Positions 44,651 to 55,737 of a stretch of DNA of 64,000 bases are shown here, piece by piece. The stretch lies in the NCBI GenBank assembly GCA_032716605.1, contig CM064545.1, positions 6,350,463 to 6,414,462 of the forward strand, read 5' to 3'. Position 1 is the stretch's first letter. The number at the start of each line of letters is the position of its first letter. The DNA is from Paralithodes platypus (taxonomy: Eukaryota > Arthropoda > Malacostraca > Decapoda > Lithodidae). The notes beneath the pieces were generated by a model that had not been told where the DNA came from, did not search any database, and worked only from the letters and a program-made list of their open reading frames with translations. The position numbers and the translations under genes are program-made.

Positions 44651-46390
44651 AAGGTTTCGCATTGAGATTTTGGGTATATTCATTCCTGTAACCAGATGTA
44701 TGAATCCTTTGATTTAAGACTTAGGCTATTGCTTCATATGTAAATGTTCTTCCAAGACAAGTATTGTGTATAGTAGATTTAATAGCCAAGATTACATTGA
44801 TGTAATTGTGATCATTAATGAATATATTATTTATATATGTGTTAGATATTCATGGGCATTCACCATTATTGGTTCATGTATTATAAAATATGATTAGTGT
44901 GTATATGTAATTTGGTTCAGATATGACTCAAGGAGTCGCTTGTTTCGAACTTATATTTAGCGCTTGTCACAAGTCATTTATTTATATTGCTGCGCATGTA
45001 GGTGAGTTGTTCCTTTTCTCCATCTTTCTATTCATAAATTCGCTGCTTGTCGTGGGTGTTGGCGGGGTCATGGAGCTACCTTGGTGTTGTGTCAGTAATA
45101 TTCGCTATTTATTTGATAATGGATCCTGGTAGTTTGTCTTATCAAATGAAGATGTTTGAAAATTACAACATTATTGATTTAACATCACTAGAATTTAAGT
45201 TTCAGTTTTGCTGTGATGTAGACTAGTCATAATACGGCTTTGTTTATATAGATTATCAATGCTAGTATACTAATAGACTTGAACGTAAACTTGTGATCAT
45301 TTAGTTATTAAAGTTTCCTTGCCATATCCACATTCCAGTATTTGCGGTGTCAACTGTACCCTTTCGTCTGCCATGGTTCCCGAGGTGTCTAATTGTTAAT
45401 GCGATTCACTTAGGTTTATGGAGGGCCATAATGTAAGTAACTTCTTATTGTACCATGTTAAGTGATATCAATATTTTCCTTACATGTCTATTTGACATTG
45501 ATTATAATTATGATTAACATGCATTAAGTAGTAATTCATTATCAGGCCATTGTTAACTTTACAGTAGTTTACTTTAGTCTCTTCTTAATTGTGTAAAGCC
45601 TTTAGTGAACATTGATTTAGGGAATTGTTATTTTGGTACCCTGCAGTGAAAGGCGTCTTTATAAACTCAATGATTTGGACTAGTGTTGTACGGTCGCGCT
45701 AATAAGTTGTGTCTCGGATGTCATTGTGTTTGGATCGCTGTGTTGATGTCTGTCAAGTGTTGGATGGGGTGATTGAGTGTGGGACCATACTTGTATATCG
45801 CACTTGAAATTAATAAATAAAGTTATATGTTGCTGATGCCAATTGTTGGTCAGAATATGATTGGTGATGATGCATCGCTTAGTAGGCCGATTGTGCACAG
45901 ATGTATTTAGGTATTTATTCGTACTATTTAGAGTTAATTTATCTATAGACAGTGTGTTCTGTTGTATTAGGTACTTCCTTAGCATTTACTTGGTTTGCGT
46001 ATTTGTCGCATTTCTTGTTAAGAGATCTTTATTATTTATTGGGTTACTATTTACCTTTTGCACAGTCGTGGTCATGATTTCTTGTTGGCCCTGTGAGGCG
46101 TGAGGTAAACTGAGTCTTGTCAATACCTAGGACTTTAATCTTGGATTTGGGCATTACATCGGTATAGTTCGACCGTGTAGCTTTCTCGTACCTCCAAAGA
46201 TTGTCCAACTATTCTGGTTCACGACTGTACTTTGGTGGTTTTGGGCTATTTACTTCTAGACTAGGTAGTGTGAAAATGAAGCATGTATATTTAGAACAGT
46301 GGCATTTATTGTATTGATATTTCAGGTTGAAGCTTTTCGAATAAAGACTGCAACTACCCTTGTGTTTCCTGGTGAATCCTACAATTCAAC
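44651..46390. other. Non-coding stretch upstream of a broken gag
   Basis: No coding pattern. AATAAA at about 45815. It could contain an LTR and leader for the gag at 46403, but no repeat pair was found. Confidence 0.35.
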
Positions 46391-46402
46391 ATTACTTCCA
46401 AG

Positions 46403-49400
46403 ATGGGGCATGAGGAGGATCTGGAGGAGCTCAAGAAGCAACGCACCATGGCGAGGAGGAAGCTCACTAGAAAGAGCAACCGGCTTAGAGAGGGCATCAA
46501 CGACGAGAACCCAGCCGCTGTTCTTCGTAGTAGCTATGATGAAGTCTCTCAAGCGTACGGTGAGGTAGAAACATTGAATGAGAAGTATATATATAGAGTC
46601 TGGCATCAATCCTTATTGTCGAAGATGTCACACTACGGCCTTGCATCATTAGTTCCACTAATTTCTTCTTATCTTCATAACAGAAAAATACGTGTAATGG
46701 TAGATGGCCTTTATTCTCAATTTCACTCAATAAATGCTGGTGTTCCCCAGGGATCAGTTTTGGCCCCAACTCTGTTCCTCATTCATATCAATGATCTCAT
46801 ATCTACCACTCATAATCCAATACATTCCTACGCAGATGACTCAACACTCCACAGTTCCTTCACATTTACCAATTCTTTCACCCAACCCGATCTTATAAAT
46901 TCAAAAATAAACACTGCAATTTCTCTGAACCAGGACCTTTCTAGAATTAATGAATGGGGACAAGAGAATCTAGTTTCCTTTAATGCACAGAAAACCAAGT
47001 ACATTCAATTTTCTAACCGACAGAATCTCACTGACTCCCATATATTTTTAATGATGTAAATATTCCCACTTCCCCTAGTATTGACATTCTCGGTGTAACA
47101 TTAACTACTAACTTGAGCTGGACACATTATGTTAGAAGCATTGCTAAGAATGCCTCTAAAAAACTGGGACTCCTGTACAGAGTTCGAGAATTCTTCACTG
47201 ACGAGCAGTTGGCCGTAATATAAAAAGTCATGTGCGCTCTCAGATGGATTACTGTTCACCTCTGTGGGGTGGAAGTGGAGTGGTTGCATTGAGGCAGTTG
47301 GACAAAATTCAAAATAAAGCTATTAGATTAATCAATAACCCTGCAATCACACAGGACCTTCCTACATTAGCCATACGAAGAAACGTTGCATCCCTTGCAT
47401 TATTCTACAGATATTTTCACAGCAATTGTTCCGAGGAACTTGCTTCAATTGTGCCGCCTCTCCACATCTTTCCCCGTAGAACTAGGGCAGCTGAGAGCGC
47501 CCATGAATTTACACTTTCTCCTCCACAATGCAGAACTTCTGCTTATCAGAATTCATTTATCCCCAGAGCTACTACTCTTTGGAATTCACTTCCCTCGAAT
47601 TGCTTTCCACAAACTTACAATCAACAAATGTTTAAATCCAGTTGTTACAAACATTTTATGAATGGAGGATGCCTTTAGGCACATGGACCTTTTTGTTTTA
47701 TCTGTGTTTTTCCTTCCTCCGTTCATTGTCTCTTAAAAAAAAAAAAAAAAAAAAAAAATATTGCATTATTGTATGACATGGAAGCAGAGGAAGCAACAAT
47801 ACAAGAGGCAGATGATTATATAGTGGAGTTGGGGAAAAAGAAAACTTAATTGCACGTATTATTGGAGAAGAAGTGTACACAATGTGTTAATGTGACTAGT
47901 AAAGTTAAGGTAAAGGCTTTATCTCTACCTACATTCAGTGGTGATGTACGAGAGTATCCCAATTGCAAGGCTGATTATGAAAGATTTATGGTGGGCACAT
48001 TTGGGAAGGACCCTTTCGCTTTAAAGCAGTGCCTATCTGGAGATGTGTTGAAGGTAGTTAAAGGTGTTGAAGACAATTATGATACAATGTTTAAGAGACT
48101 AGATGACAAATTCGGGAATCGTCGAACAATAGTAGATGTAATTCTTGTTGACTTGAGATCATTAAAACTTTTATCAGATGGTGACAATAAGGGATTAATG
48201 GTTTTAGTAGAAAAGGTTGAAAGGTGCTGGTTAGACTTACACAAAATTAACATGCAGTCTGAAATAGACACAAGGAATGTGGTGAGTATGATAGAAAGAG
48301 CTCTCCCAAACACGCAGAAGCGTGACTGGGTTGCACTTGCTGATGGTCTGGGTAATACGGCTGGCATCTTTAGCAAGCTACTAAGCTTTTTAAAGAGAAA
48401 AGGGTGTTAGAATATATGGAATCAACTATAAGATCTAGTAATGCCCATAGTAAAGCCATCATCCATTCAGTAGTGTCAAAAGAGGGAGAAACAGAAAGTA
48501 ACGATTCAAATGGTTTGATGAAAATCATGATGAATCTTCAAAGTCATCAAACTCAACTTGAGCAAAGTGTAGTAAACTTGACTAAAGCAGTCTCAGGTAT
48601 GAACTTAGGCCAGCAGCAGCAGCAGCAGTGGAGAGACACTAAGCGGAACAGCTACCATGGTAGATGTTGGTTTCATGATTCTGATGGCCATGGCATTTCT
48701 GATTATTTGCAGTTTAATAAATTAAGCAATACAGATAAGTTAGACCTAATAAGGAAGAAAGGTATATGTTACAATTGTATGGCTGGACGGCATGTAGCGA
48801 GAAACTGTAATTTGAAGAGAACATGTAACGTAATGTCCAATGATCAAAAGTGTGGGAAATTTCATCATCCTAGTTTACATCAAGCTCATGTTGATGGAAC
48901 CTTGTTCCACACCAGTTGGGGTACTAACCAGAGTTCTATGCCTAGACGTAAGGCACTATTAATGATCAGTGAGGTATATAGCAATGGTCACCCAATCAAT
49001 GTTCTGTGGGACCCAGGCAGCGATATGACCATTATCACACACAAGCTGGTGAGCAAGCTAGGGTTATCAGGAAAGGAAATTGGTTTGACTATCACTAAAG
49101 TTGGAAACAGGACAGACAATTATGATAGCAAAGAGTATACCTTACCTCTCACTGACAAAGAAGGGAAGGTGTGGACTGTAAAAGCATATGGGATTAATGA
49201 AATAACCTCCAATGTGAGCGAAGTAGATGTAACTGAGATAGCAGGTCTCCTGAAACTGTTTCCACTGATGAGATAGTCAGACCAGTCGGTAGCATAGATT
49301 TGCTAGTAGTTACAGATTGCTGTTTTTTGTTGCCTCAAGTTGTCAAGACTATCGGCAACCTGCAGCTTATGAAAAATCATTTTGGATTTTGCTTAAGAGG

Positions 49401-49705
49401 TACCAGGTAGTCATCCATTTCTTGAACCACAGGCTAGCAATTCAAGTAACACATGTAAGAAATGGAGTGATACAGTAGAAAGTCAAACTATGGGAGAAGT
49501 AAGGAATGAAAGATTACAGCCTTCACCTCCTTTCAATCACACGGCTATAGATCTTTTTGGGCCATTCAAGATTAAAGATTCAGTAAAACGCAGGACCACA
49601 GGAAAGGCTTATGGAGTTGTGTTCAACTGTCTTGTATGGTGTTTCATCAAGTATACAGATAGTGGTGGAGGGATAAATTATGGTACGGTAAACCAGAACA
49701 ACTAA
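46403..49705 (+). pseudogene. Broken second BEL/Pao-like gag-protease-integrase
   Basis: Gag starts at ATG 46403 with a basic helical N-terminus (LEELKKQRTMARRKLTRK), is cut at about 46592 by a LINE, and resumes at 47760 with LYDMEAEEATIQEADDYI, then LSLPTFSGDVREYPN, a typical BEL/Pao gag core. A frame break near 48405 leads to a Gln-rich spacer and CWFHDSDGHGISDY, a zinc knuckle CYNCMAGRHVARNC, and protease VLWDPGSDMTIIT. Protease C-terminal sequence (NLQLMKNHFGFCLRG) follows in another frame near 49360. Then RT and RNase H are absent and an integrase patch (FNHTAIDLFGPFKIKDS) appears at about 49510-49640. So it has an internal deletion of most of pol plus at least two shifts. Unrelated in detail to the young element at 30.6 kb. 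Confidence 0.85.
46592..47758 (+). mobile_element. LINE-D insertion with poly(A) tail
   Basis: 5'-truncated LINE inside the gag. RT motifs: YRVWHQSLLSKMSHYGL, IRVMVDGLYSQFHSINAG, GVPQGSVLAPTLFL and the catalytic SYADDSTLHS box. A stop follows near 47057 and another at about 47221. The C-terminal part has SQMDYCSPLWGG and ATTLWNSLPSNCF, stopping at 47678. A run of 24 A (47735-47758) is the tail. Jockey/R1-group-like; exact clade not assigned. Inactive. Confidence 0.87.
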
Positions 49706-49768
49706 TTTTCCTGGATTTATGATAATGGACATACTATGATATCGTCCTCCTTTCCTCAGCGAACAGGT

Positions 49769-51040
49769 TGTTGTTGTTGTTCCCTAAGCTGCCTGGCCAA
49801 ACAGCCCCGAGTCCCTGAGGAAGGCCATGGCCACAATCGGGCTTTCCCACAGAGCTCTCATTGAGTGTAGATTGTGTTGTTGGCGTAAGTGGTTGTGTGA
49901 AATGCAGTCTTCTATGATGTGTTTAATGGTATGGGGTGCTGTGTTACATCCCGGGCAGGCATCGACAACGGAGTCATCCAGTCTTTTCTGATAGCTCAGG
50001 AGAGCTGGATGGTGTCCGCATCTCAGCCTGGCCAGGTGGACTCTGTCCTCGCAAGGAAAGGAGGATTCGGAAGGATGGATTTCGGGAGGTCGTGCATGCA
50101 GCTGCGTGTTGTCTGTGAGTGAGTGGATGGATCGGTGAGAGATATGAGTATGGATGTGCTTCTGGAAGTTGGTTCGGGGTGGGCAGGGAGGGAGAGAGGA
50201 CAATAATTGTGTGTGATACCGTGTGCTGGGTGTTGTTTTGATATTTCTTGGTGTCTGTGGGTGTGTTGCCATGTAGTTTAGTGGGTGGTCTTGGTTCGTG
50301 GAGGCTGCTGCCAGGAATTGAGTGCCTCTCATGTCCAGATGGTCTTTGACTTTAAGGATTTTGGTTTCTTGATGTAGGTGATCTGTGGGTGCAGTAGCTG
50401 TGCAGCCTGTAATGATCTTCAGGGCTTTGTTTTGAATAGTCTGTAAGGTCTTAGGATGTGTTTCAGCTAGGTTAGAAGCCCAGGCTGGGCTTGCGTATTC
50501 CATCACTGATCTTATGTATTGTTTATATACTGTGGTGGTAGTTTCTTTGTTGTGTCCAAATTTTGTGTGAGCAAGTGACCTGAGGGCGTTAAGTCTGGGT
50601 GTCAGTTTCTTCTTAATGTTTGTAGTGTGCTGTTTGAATGACATATGAGTATCATATGTTGCTCCTAGGATTTTGGGTGTTTGTGTATGTGTTAGGGGTG
50701 TGTTGTTTATGGTGAGTTGAGGGATGTATTCGTGTTCTCCTGTCCAACTTGTGAGCAGGGTTGCGGTGGATTTGGCTGGGGCTAGATTAAGTCTGTTTGT
50801 AGTGCACCAGCCATGTAGTGTGTTGAGATAGGGTTGAAGGAGATCTGTTGCTCTTTTTGGGTCATGGTGTGTGCATGTGAGTGTTATGTCATCTGCATAA
50901 GAGGCTAAGTTTATTTGGGGCGTATTGGGTGTAGTTATATCGTGCATGTACAGATTGAAGAGTGCGGGCGATAGGACGGATCCTTGTGGGACTCCGTTTG
51001 GAAAGTTTCTGATTTTAGATGACTGACCGTTATTCATACT
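49769..51040 (-). mobile_element. LINE-C insertion, 5'-truncated, with 13-bp target duplication
   Basis: Minus-strand LINE. 3' end at the left with a (TTG)n tail on the plus strand (49769-49781). The duplicated target TCAGCGAACAGGT occurs at 49756-49768 and 51348-51360; the unit II sequence at 57825-57837 gives the empty site. About 307 bp of other sequence (51041-51347) lies between the LINE 5' end and the right-hand duplication. Confidence 0.85.
49784..51037 (-). CDS. LINE-C reverse transcriptase C-terminal two thirds
   Basis: Open frame of 417 codons without stops. It begins in the RT palm at FPNGVPQGSVLSPALFNLYM, followed by the catalytic LASYADDITLTC box, NRLNLAPAKSTATLL, a thumb with TPKILGATYDTHMSFKQH and YIRSVMEYASPAWASN. 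The C-terminus has a Cys-His cluster (HLARLRCGHHPALL, DACPGCNTAPHTIKHIIEDC) like those in I/Jockey-type LINEs. The upstream domains (endonuclease, RT fingers) are missing by 5' truncation, so the fragment cannot act on its own, but its intact frame implies recent insertion. Confidence 0.85.
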   Translation of the reverse strand: MNNGQSSKIRNFPNGVPQGSVLSPALFNLYMHDITTPNTPQINLASYADDITLTCTHHDPKRATDLLQPYLNTLHGWCTTNRLNLAPAKSTATLLTSWTGEHEYIPQLTINNTPLTHTQTPKILGATYDTHMSFKQHTTNIKKKLTPRLNALRSLAHTKFGHNKETTTTVYKQYIRSVMEYASPAWASNLAETHPKTLQTIQNKALKIITGCTATAPTDHLHQETKILKVKDHLDMRGTQFLAAASTNQDHPLNYMATHPQTPRNIKTTPSTRYHTQLLSSLPPCPPRTNFQKHIHTHISHRSIHSLTDNTQLHARPPEIHPSESSFPCEDRVHLARLRCGHHPALLSYQKRLDDSVVDACPGCNTAPHTIKHIIEDCISHNHLRQQHNLHSMRALWESPIVAMAFLRDSGLFGQAA

Positions 51041-51347
51041 GAAAAATATATGAATATTAGAATATAACTAGGTATACACCATTGTATTGGTATACACCAA
51101 TGCATACATGCATATTTATTTATGTATTAATATACTGACATAACAAACCATTGTCATTTTGAAAAGTAAAACATGTCGGACGCCGACATGTTTTCATTGT
51201 GATATAGAGTTATAACAGCTTAACTGATTATATATATTCATCTAATCATGTACTGTCCCCACCTAATCTGTGAATAGCCTAATGGTTAGGCGAAAGGATA
51301 GATTATTCATGGGGCACAGACCATATAGAAATACAGGAAAGTATCTT
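51041..51347. other. Templated filler at the LINE-C 5' junction
   Basis: Two patches. 51066-51225 matches 54151-54310 in direct orientation (AACTAGGTATACACC to GCTTAACTGATT). 51230-51340 matches the reverse complement of about 53195-53310 (CATCTAATCATGTACTG, GGCACAGACCATATAGAAAT). Both sources lie 2-3 kb downstream in the module. Confidence 0.75.
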
Positions 51348-52044
51348 TCAGCGAACAGGTAATCCATAATGGTGGCAGTGGCTTGTGTGGGTCTGGTGGC
51401 GTTATGTTACAGTAAATTTCGGCCATTGAAATATTTAGTTTGTTTTATATGTGATTATGTGAAATTGTAATGTGATGTACTTTGCGACAATAAACTATAA
51501 TTTATTGAATTGAATTGGAATGTATTTATATTATGTGATAAGGTAGGGAATTTTTCTTCTGTAAGAACCACCATTCTCACCATCGAAAGAGAAATCCAAG
51601 ATTGTCACCCTTATAATATATTTAGTTTCATGTTAATGCTTTATATCAGATGACGCCATTTGTTTGTCACACTTCTGCTAGGTTACCCCTTCATTTTGTA
51701 AGGCGAAAATAAGTCATCTAGTCATAAAATAACAAGAGATATTCAATAGATGTCTCATTGAAGGAGAAATATATTTTGTTTTATGTTTGAAGACAGTGAA
51801 AATATAAATGAATACCTACATAAATAAACAATGTCTCTCTTTAAATAATGACTTAAGGGCTCTAACTTATATCTTACCTTACAATATCAAAATTACGCTA
51901 AACATTAAATTCGAATGGTAAACTTTTGCGTTGGAGCTAAAACTTCGAGTCTCCCAAACTTTGTATATTTCCCTGCAAGTTTTGGGATGCAACATGAGCA
52001 GTATTGCCGGAGCTACTTTGATTACGCTAACAATTAAACTAATA

Positions 52045-52103
52045 CTCTCTCTCTCTCTCTCTATCTATGTATGTATGTATGTATGCATGTATGTATGTAC
52101 GTA

Positions 52104-52142
<39 letters not shown>

Positions 52143-52200
52143 TGTATATATTTATATAATAATATATATATATATAAATATACAGTATATAATAATGATA
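52045..52200. repeat. (TC)n, (TATG)n and (TA)n compound array
   Basis: Array with palindromic TACTGTATA and TACAGTATA interruptions at the edges of the TA part. Confidence 0.8.
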
Positions 52201-52477
52201 AATAATAAGAATAATCATCTTCTGGATACTTTTATAGAGCCCGAGTCTCCTTCAAGGATTCACAAGCACTTGACCTTTTTATATCATACAGAAACAATTA
52301 CCCATCTCCCTTGCTCAAGGTGAGACGGTAACCACAAGCTCTACAATTATTTCAACCTTGAGAGGCGATTGAACACGAGTCTGCAGGATGGGAATCAGAA
52401 ACGCTATGAACTGAGAGGTTCATATATATCATACAGTATATATATATACCGGTATATATATTTATATATATCTATCT

Positions 52478-52840
52478 ATCTATCTTTTGCCAGACGCCAT
52501 ACTCCCCTTGATGAGGGTGGCCATACACAAAATGCCCCCAAGCGGACCTATCCCCTGTAAGAGGGACAACCCATGCCAGTTTACTTAAGGACATACAGGC
52601 TTGATCACTCAATTTAGGGTCCGTCCGACTCCGAGGCCTTCTACGTATCTTTATAGCACTATTTTTCTAGTGGTGGGCGGCTAGTCCATCCACTAATCTG
52701 CTTCACCCTTATAGCTAAGCAGTATTGATTTGTATAAGGCTTACTCCCCTAGACAGGTTGCCACCCAAGGCTGACGAGTACCATCCACCCGGATTTTTAT
52801 AAGGTTGTCTCTCCTAGATGGGTTGCCGACCAAGGCTATA
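52478..52840 (-). mobile_element. SINE-like insert with (GATA)n tail
   Basis: About 360 bp present in unit I and absent from unit II, inserted in a (TA)n array. Read on the minus strand it starts GCCTTGGTCGGCAACCCATC, has an internal repeat of CCTTGG-GGCAACC at about 73 bp distance, and ends GGCGTCTGGCAAAAGATAGATAG. That end resembles the RTE-like LINE end at 17740-17788. No clear tRNA head, so the class is uncertain. Confidence 0.6.
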
Positions 52841-53099
52841 TATATATATATATATATCAAATATATTCCTAAGTGTTGCGGTGGTCCAATCCGAATTAGG
52901 GTTGAACCATTCTGTGTTCCAGAGCATAACCCTTTCAGTTTAGCATTTCACAATATTTCATTTCATTTTGGTTGCTAGTAGACAATTATAGCTAAGTTTA
53001 CAAAAAGAATGTGGGCGTCAAATTGATGCTTGACATATATTTTGATGTTTTTCCTTATCTGCATAATAAAAGTCTAATGACAACATGCATTTAATGACA

Positions 53100-53241
53100 A
53101 TAATCAGTATGTTGCTGAATGGACTAATCTCTGTACTTTCCTGCATTTCTATATGGTCTGTGCCCCATGAATAATCAGTATGTTGCTGAATGGACTAATC
53201 TCTGTACTTTCCTGTATTTCTATATGGTCTGTTCCCCATGA
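53100..53241 (+). repeat. 71-bp tandem duplication
   Basis: Two copies of ATAATCAGTATGTTGCTGAA through CTGTGCCCCATGA. Unit II has instead a 31-bp repeat expanded at the same point. Confidence 0.85.
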
Positions 53242-53366
53242 ATAATCTTTCCTTTCGCCTAACCATTAGGCTATTCACAGATTAGGTGGGGCCAGTACAT
53301 GATTAGATGAATATCCAGTATTCGATAAATGGATATGAATCGTGGTCATGTGCTGCACTTGTAACT

Positions 53367-53440
53367 GCCTTGATGGTTTAATGGTTAGAGTGTTTAAGAT
53401 CTGTATGTGGTAACCCAGGATCGAATCCCGGTTGGATCAC
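53367..53440 (+). mobile_element. tRNA-like sequence in module unit I
   Basis: Box A TGGTTTAATGG and box B GGATCGAATCC with normal spacing. The acceptor stem does not pair and the T stem has a mismatch, so it is a tRNA-derived remnant. Confidence 0.55.
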
Positions 53441-53964
53441 ATGTTTTTGATTAATTGCTTTGGGAGGTGTGTGATGTGTTGAGTGAAATATATAAAATAG
53501 ATTATATAAAATCTCATATTTTGCCTGGTAAGCTCACTAACCACTTTGACTTGTTAAGCATTGATCAGTATCCATCTTGTTCAGCTTATAATTCTACTTT
53601 ATTTTTTGAACGATCTAATTAACACATGGCTGTAATAGCTAATATATATTATTTATTGTTTATTTAATATGAATGTTGTATAGTACCGTATCTATTTGAA
53701 TTAGAGTCAACGATGGACTAATTTTTATAACTTCCTTATTTACAATATTTGTGTTACTACAAAATATAGATACTTCTATTCTAGCTTTGCTTAGTTTAAC
53801 AAAGAGTTAAATTGTCCGTCAATAAAATTTCCACCAATGGTTTGGTGATCTATCATAACTAATGGCTTACTCTCTCAGCTGGTGGCAAATTGGACCTTTA
53901 GGGGATTGAGGCATTACAGAGCTCAACTAAAGAACTCAAGGATAACACACACGCAAACCTTACA

Positions 53965-54013
<49 letters not shown>
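53965..54013. repeat. (CA)n microsatellite
   Basis: About 22 CA units. In unit II the tRNA-Val SINE sits inside the equivalent array. Confidence 0.85.
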
Positions 54014-54016
<3 letters not shown>

Positions 54017-54778
54017 TGTTAACTTCAAATATGTGGAGTTACAGGGATGAATAAATAGATATCCATGTCTATTCAACCAGTAATTATAATCATATCAACA
54101 ATGGCCATTACTATTTCTTATAATGGTCTACTGGTTGAGATGCTTTGTAACTAGGTATACACCATTGTATTGGTATACACCAATGCATACATGCATATTT
54201 ATTTATGTATTAATATAATGACATAACAAACCATTGTCATTTTGAAAAGAAAAACATGTCGGACGCCGACATGTTTTCATTGTGATATAGAGTTATAACA
54301 GCTTAACTGATTGGCCAAATTATATGTAAGCTTGAACATGGGATGTTCTAAGCTTGCACATAGTTGGACCTTAGTAAATATATTTAAGCTTGTGGCTAAA
54401 TCATATGGTAGCTAGGTATATTACACTGTTATTGGTTACTGGCATGTCTTAAGTTCAGAGAGCTTCTGTCTCTTCTAAATGTGAGAGGTTTCCTACTCCT
54501 CATCTGGTATTAAAAGTGCAGTGATTTATGGACCATAAACGTAACCAGTTAAAGTGGATGATACTAGCAAACGGAACGTGAAGCAAGGAGAATGGAGAAA
54601 TGGCTTTGTGAAATAATCTGCGAGATATGTGTTTTTAATGCATCCTGCAGACCTGAATGGCTTGAACATCTATCAATGATGGATATAAAAATAGATTGAA
54701 GTATTTGTAGTGTGGAGGAATCTGTGTTGAGGAGTTGGCCTAGAAACATGCAGGATACAGATCTTTGGTTTGATTTCA

Positions 54779-54783
<5 letters not shown>

Positions 54784-54842
<59 letters not shown>
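54784..54842. repeat. (TA)n array
   Basis: About 28 TA units near the end of the unit I match. Confidence 0.85.
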
Positions 54843-54849
<7 letters not shown>

Positions 54850-55108
54850 GAATACTTGAACAGGGGTGTCGGGAATGCTATAATTAGACCTAGAAACTGC
54901 AACTGTGTGTCTCATGGATCTAAATGGATCTAATTTTCAAAATGGCATAGCTAATGGGGCTAAACATGAGGGAGGAGGGGGCCCAGAAAAAGCAAACACC
55001 TCCCCTTAATAATTAGAAAACAAAGATCGATACTGGATAATAACAACATAGACAATAGACGTAAGATAAGATTAATCAATGTTAAACCCTATTAATAACT
55101 TTTCTTAA

Positions 55109-55314
55109 CCCGTTGAGGATTATGACGCATTTTGGCAGTTTATCCAGGTTATCATTAGACGATTTTATACAGCTAAGGAAAGATCTCTAGCAATCAAAGG
55201 GGTAAAGTCGATCTTAATTAACCTTTTGCCTCCTGGAGATCCCTCCTTTACTTAATAATATCGTCTAGTAATAGGCAGAATGATCTGTCAAAATGCGTCA
55301 TAATCCTCAAAGGG
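55109..55314. mobile_element. piggyBac-like TTAA MITE, family 4 (206 bp)
   Basis: TTAA at 55105-55108 and 55315-55318. Inverted repeats of about 30 bp with two mismatches: CCCGTTGAGGATTATGACGC and CCCTTTGAGGATTATGACGC (inward from the right). Non-coding. Confidence 0.85.
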
Positions 55315-55346
55315 TTAATACCTATAATGGCCATTCCGATAAAGGA

Positions 55347-55411
55347 GAGAGAGAGAGAGAGAGAGAGAGAACTATTTTTTGAAGAGTATAAGTGTGTGTG
55401 TGTGTGTGTGT
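55347..55411. repeat. (GA)n and (TG)n arrays
   Basis: (GA)n at about 55347-55369 and (TG)n at about 55392-55411. Confidence 0.8.
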
Positions 55412-55737
55412 AATATAATGTATCTGTGTTTTGGGGCGTGTATGTGTATCTGAGTTTATGAAGTATGATAATGCTATTGATAATATTTAATAGAGGTTAC
55501 ACATTACATAATTAAAGCATAAATAGACTGTTAAAACAGTTTGTATTCATTATTTCTAAACATATATTATCATAATGAATAACCAATGAGATCTAAGTGT
55601 TATTACGAGTGATTAAAGCTTCAACTCCAGCACAAATCAGCTGGCGGTATCCAACGCAAACATTGGTATTATTTTGGCTATGTGTTACTGGTTATTATTC
55701 ACAGCCGTATACTAAACGTTCAGATTATTCTAGTCTA

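Larger units (their letters stand above)
51361..54850 (+). repeat. Module unit I, right block (duplicated at 57838-62115)
   Basis: Runs parallel to unit II in order: GGTGGCAGTGGCTTGT; AATAAA with (TTGAA)n; CTCCTTC-AGGATTCACAAGCA; GCGATTGAACACGAGTCT; GCGGTGGT-CAATC; tRNA-like sequence; (CA)n; GGTATACACCATTGTATTGG; and GTGATTTATGGACCATAAAC. No coding. Differs from unit II by insertions and tandem duplications listed separately. Confidence 0.85.

Noticed and set aside
44022..44665. Open frames of 83-203 codons on both strands through the 24-bp array (MNPYANTP, MGSLVYWR repeats)
   Set aside because: The unit length is a multiple of three and has no stop in several frames, so ORFs are automatic. 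No flanking coding or start context supports a protein.
46403..47059. A gag-RT fusion gene
   Set aside because: The gag frame happens to stay open into the inserted LINE-D; gag continues after the poly(A), so it is an insertion and not a fusion.
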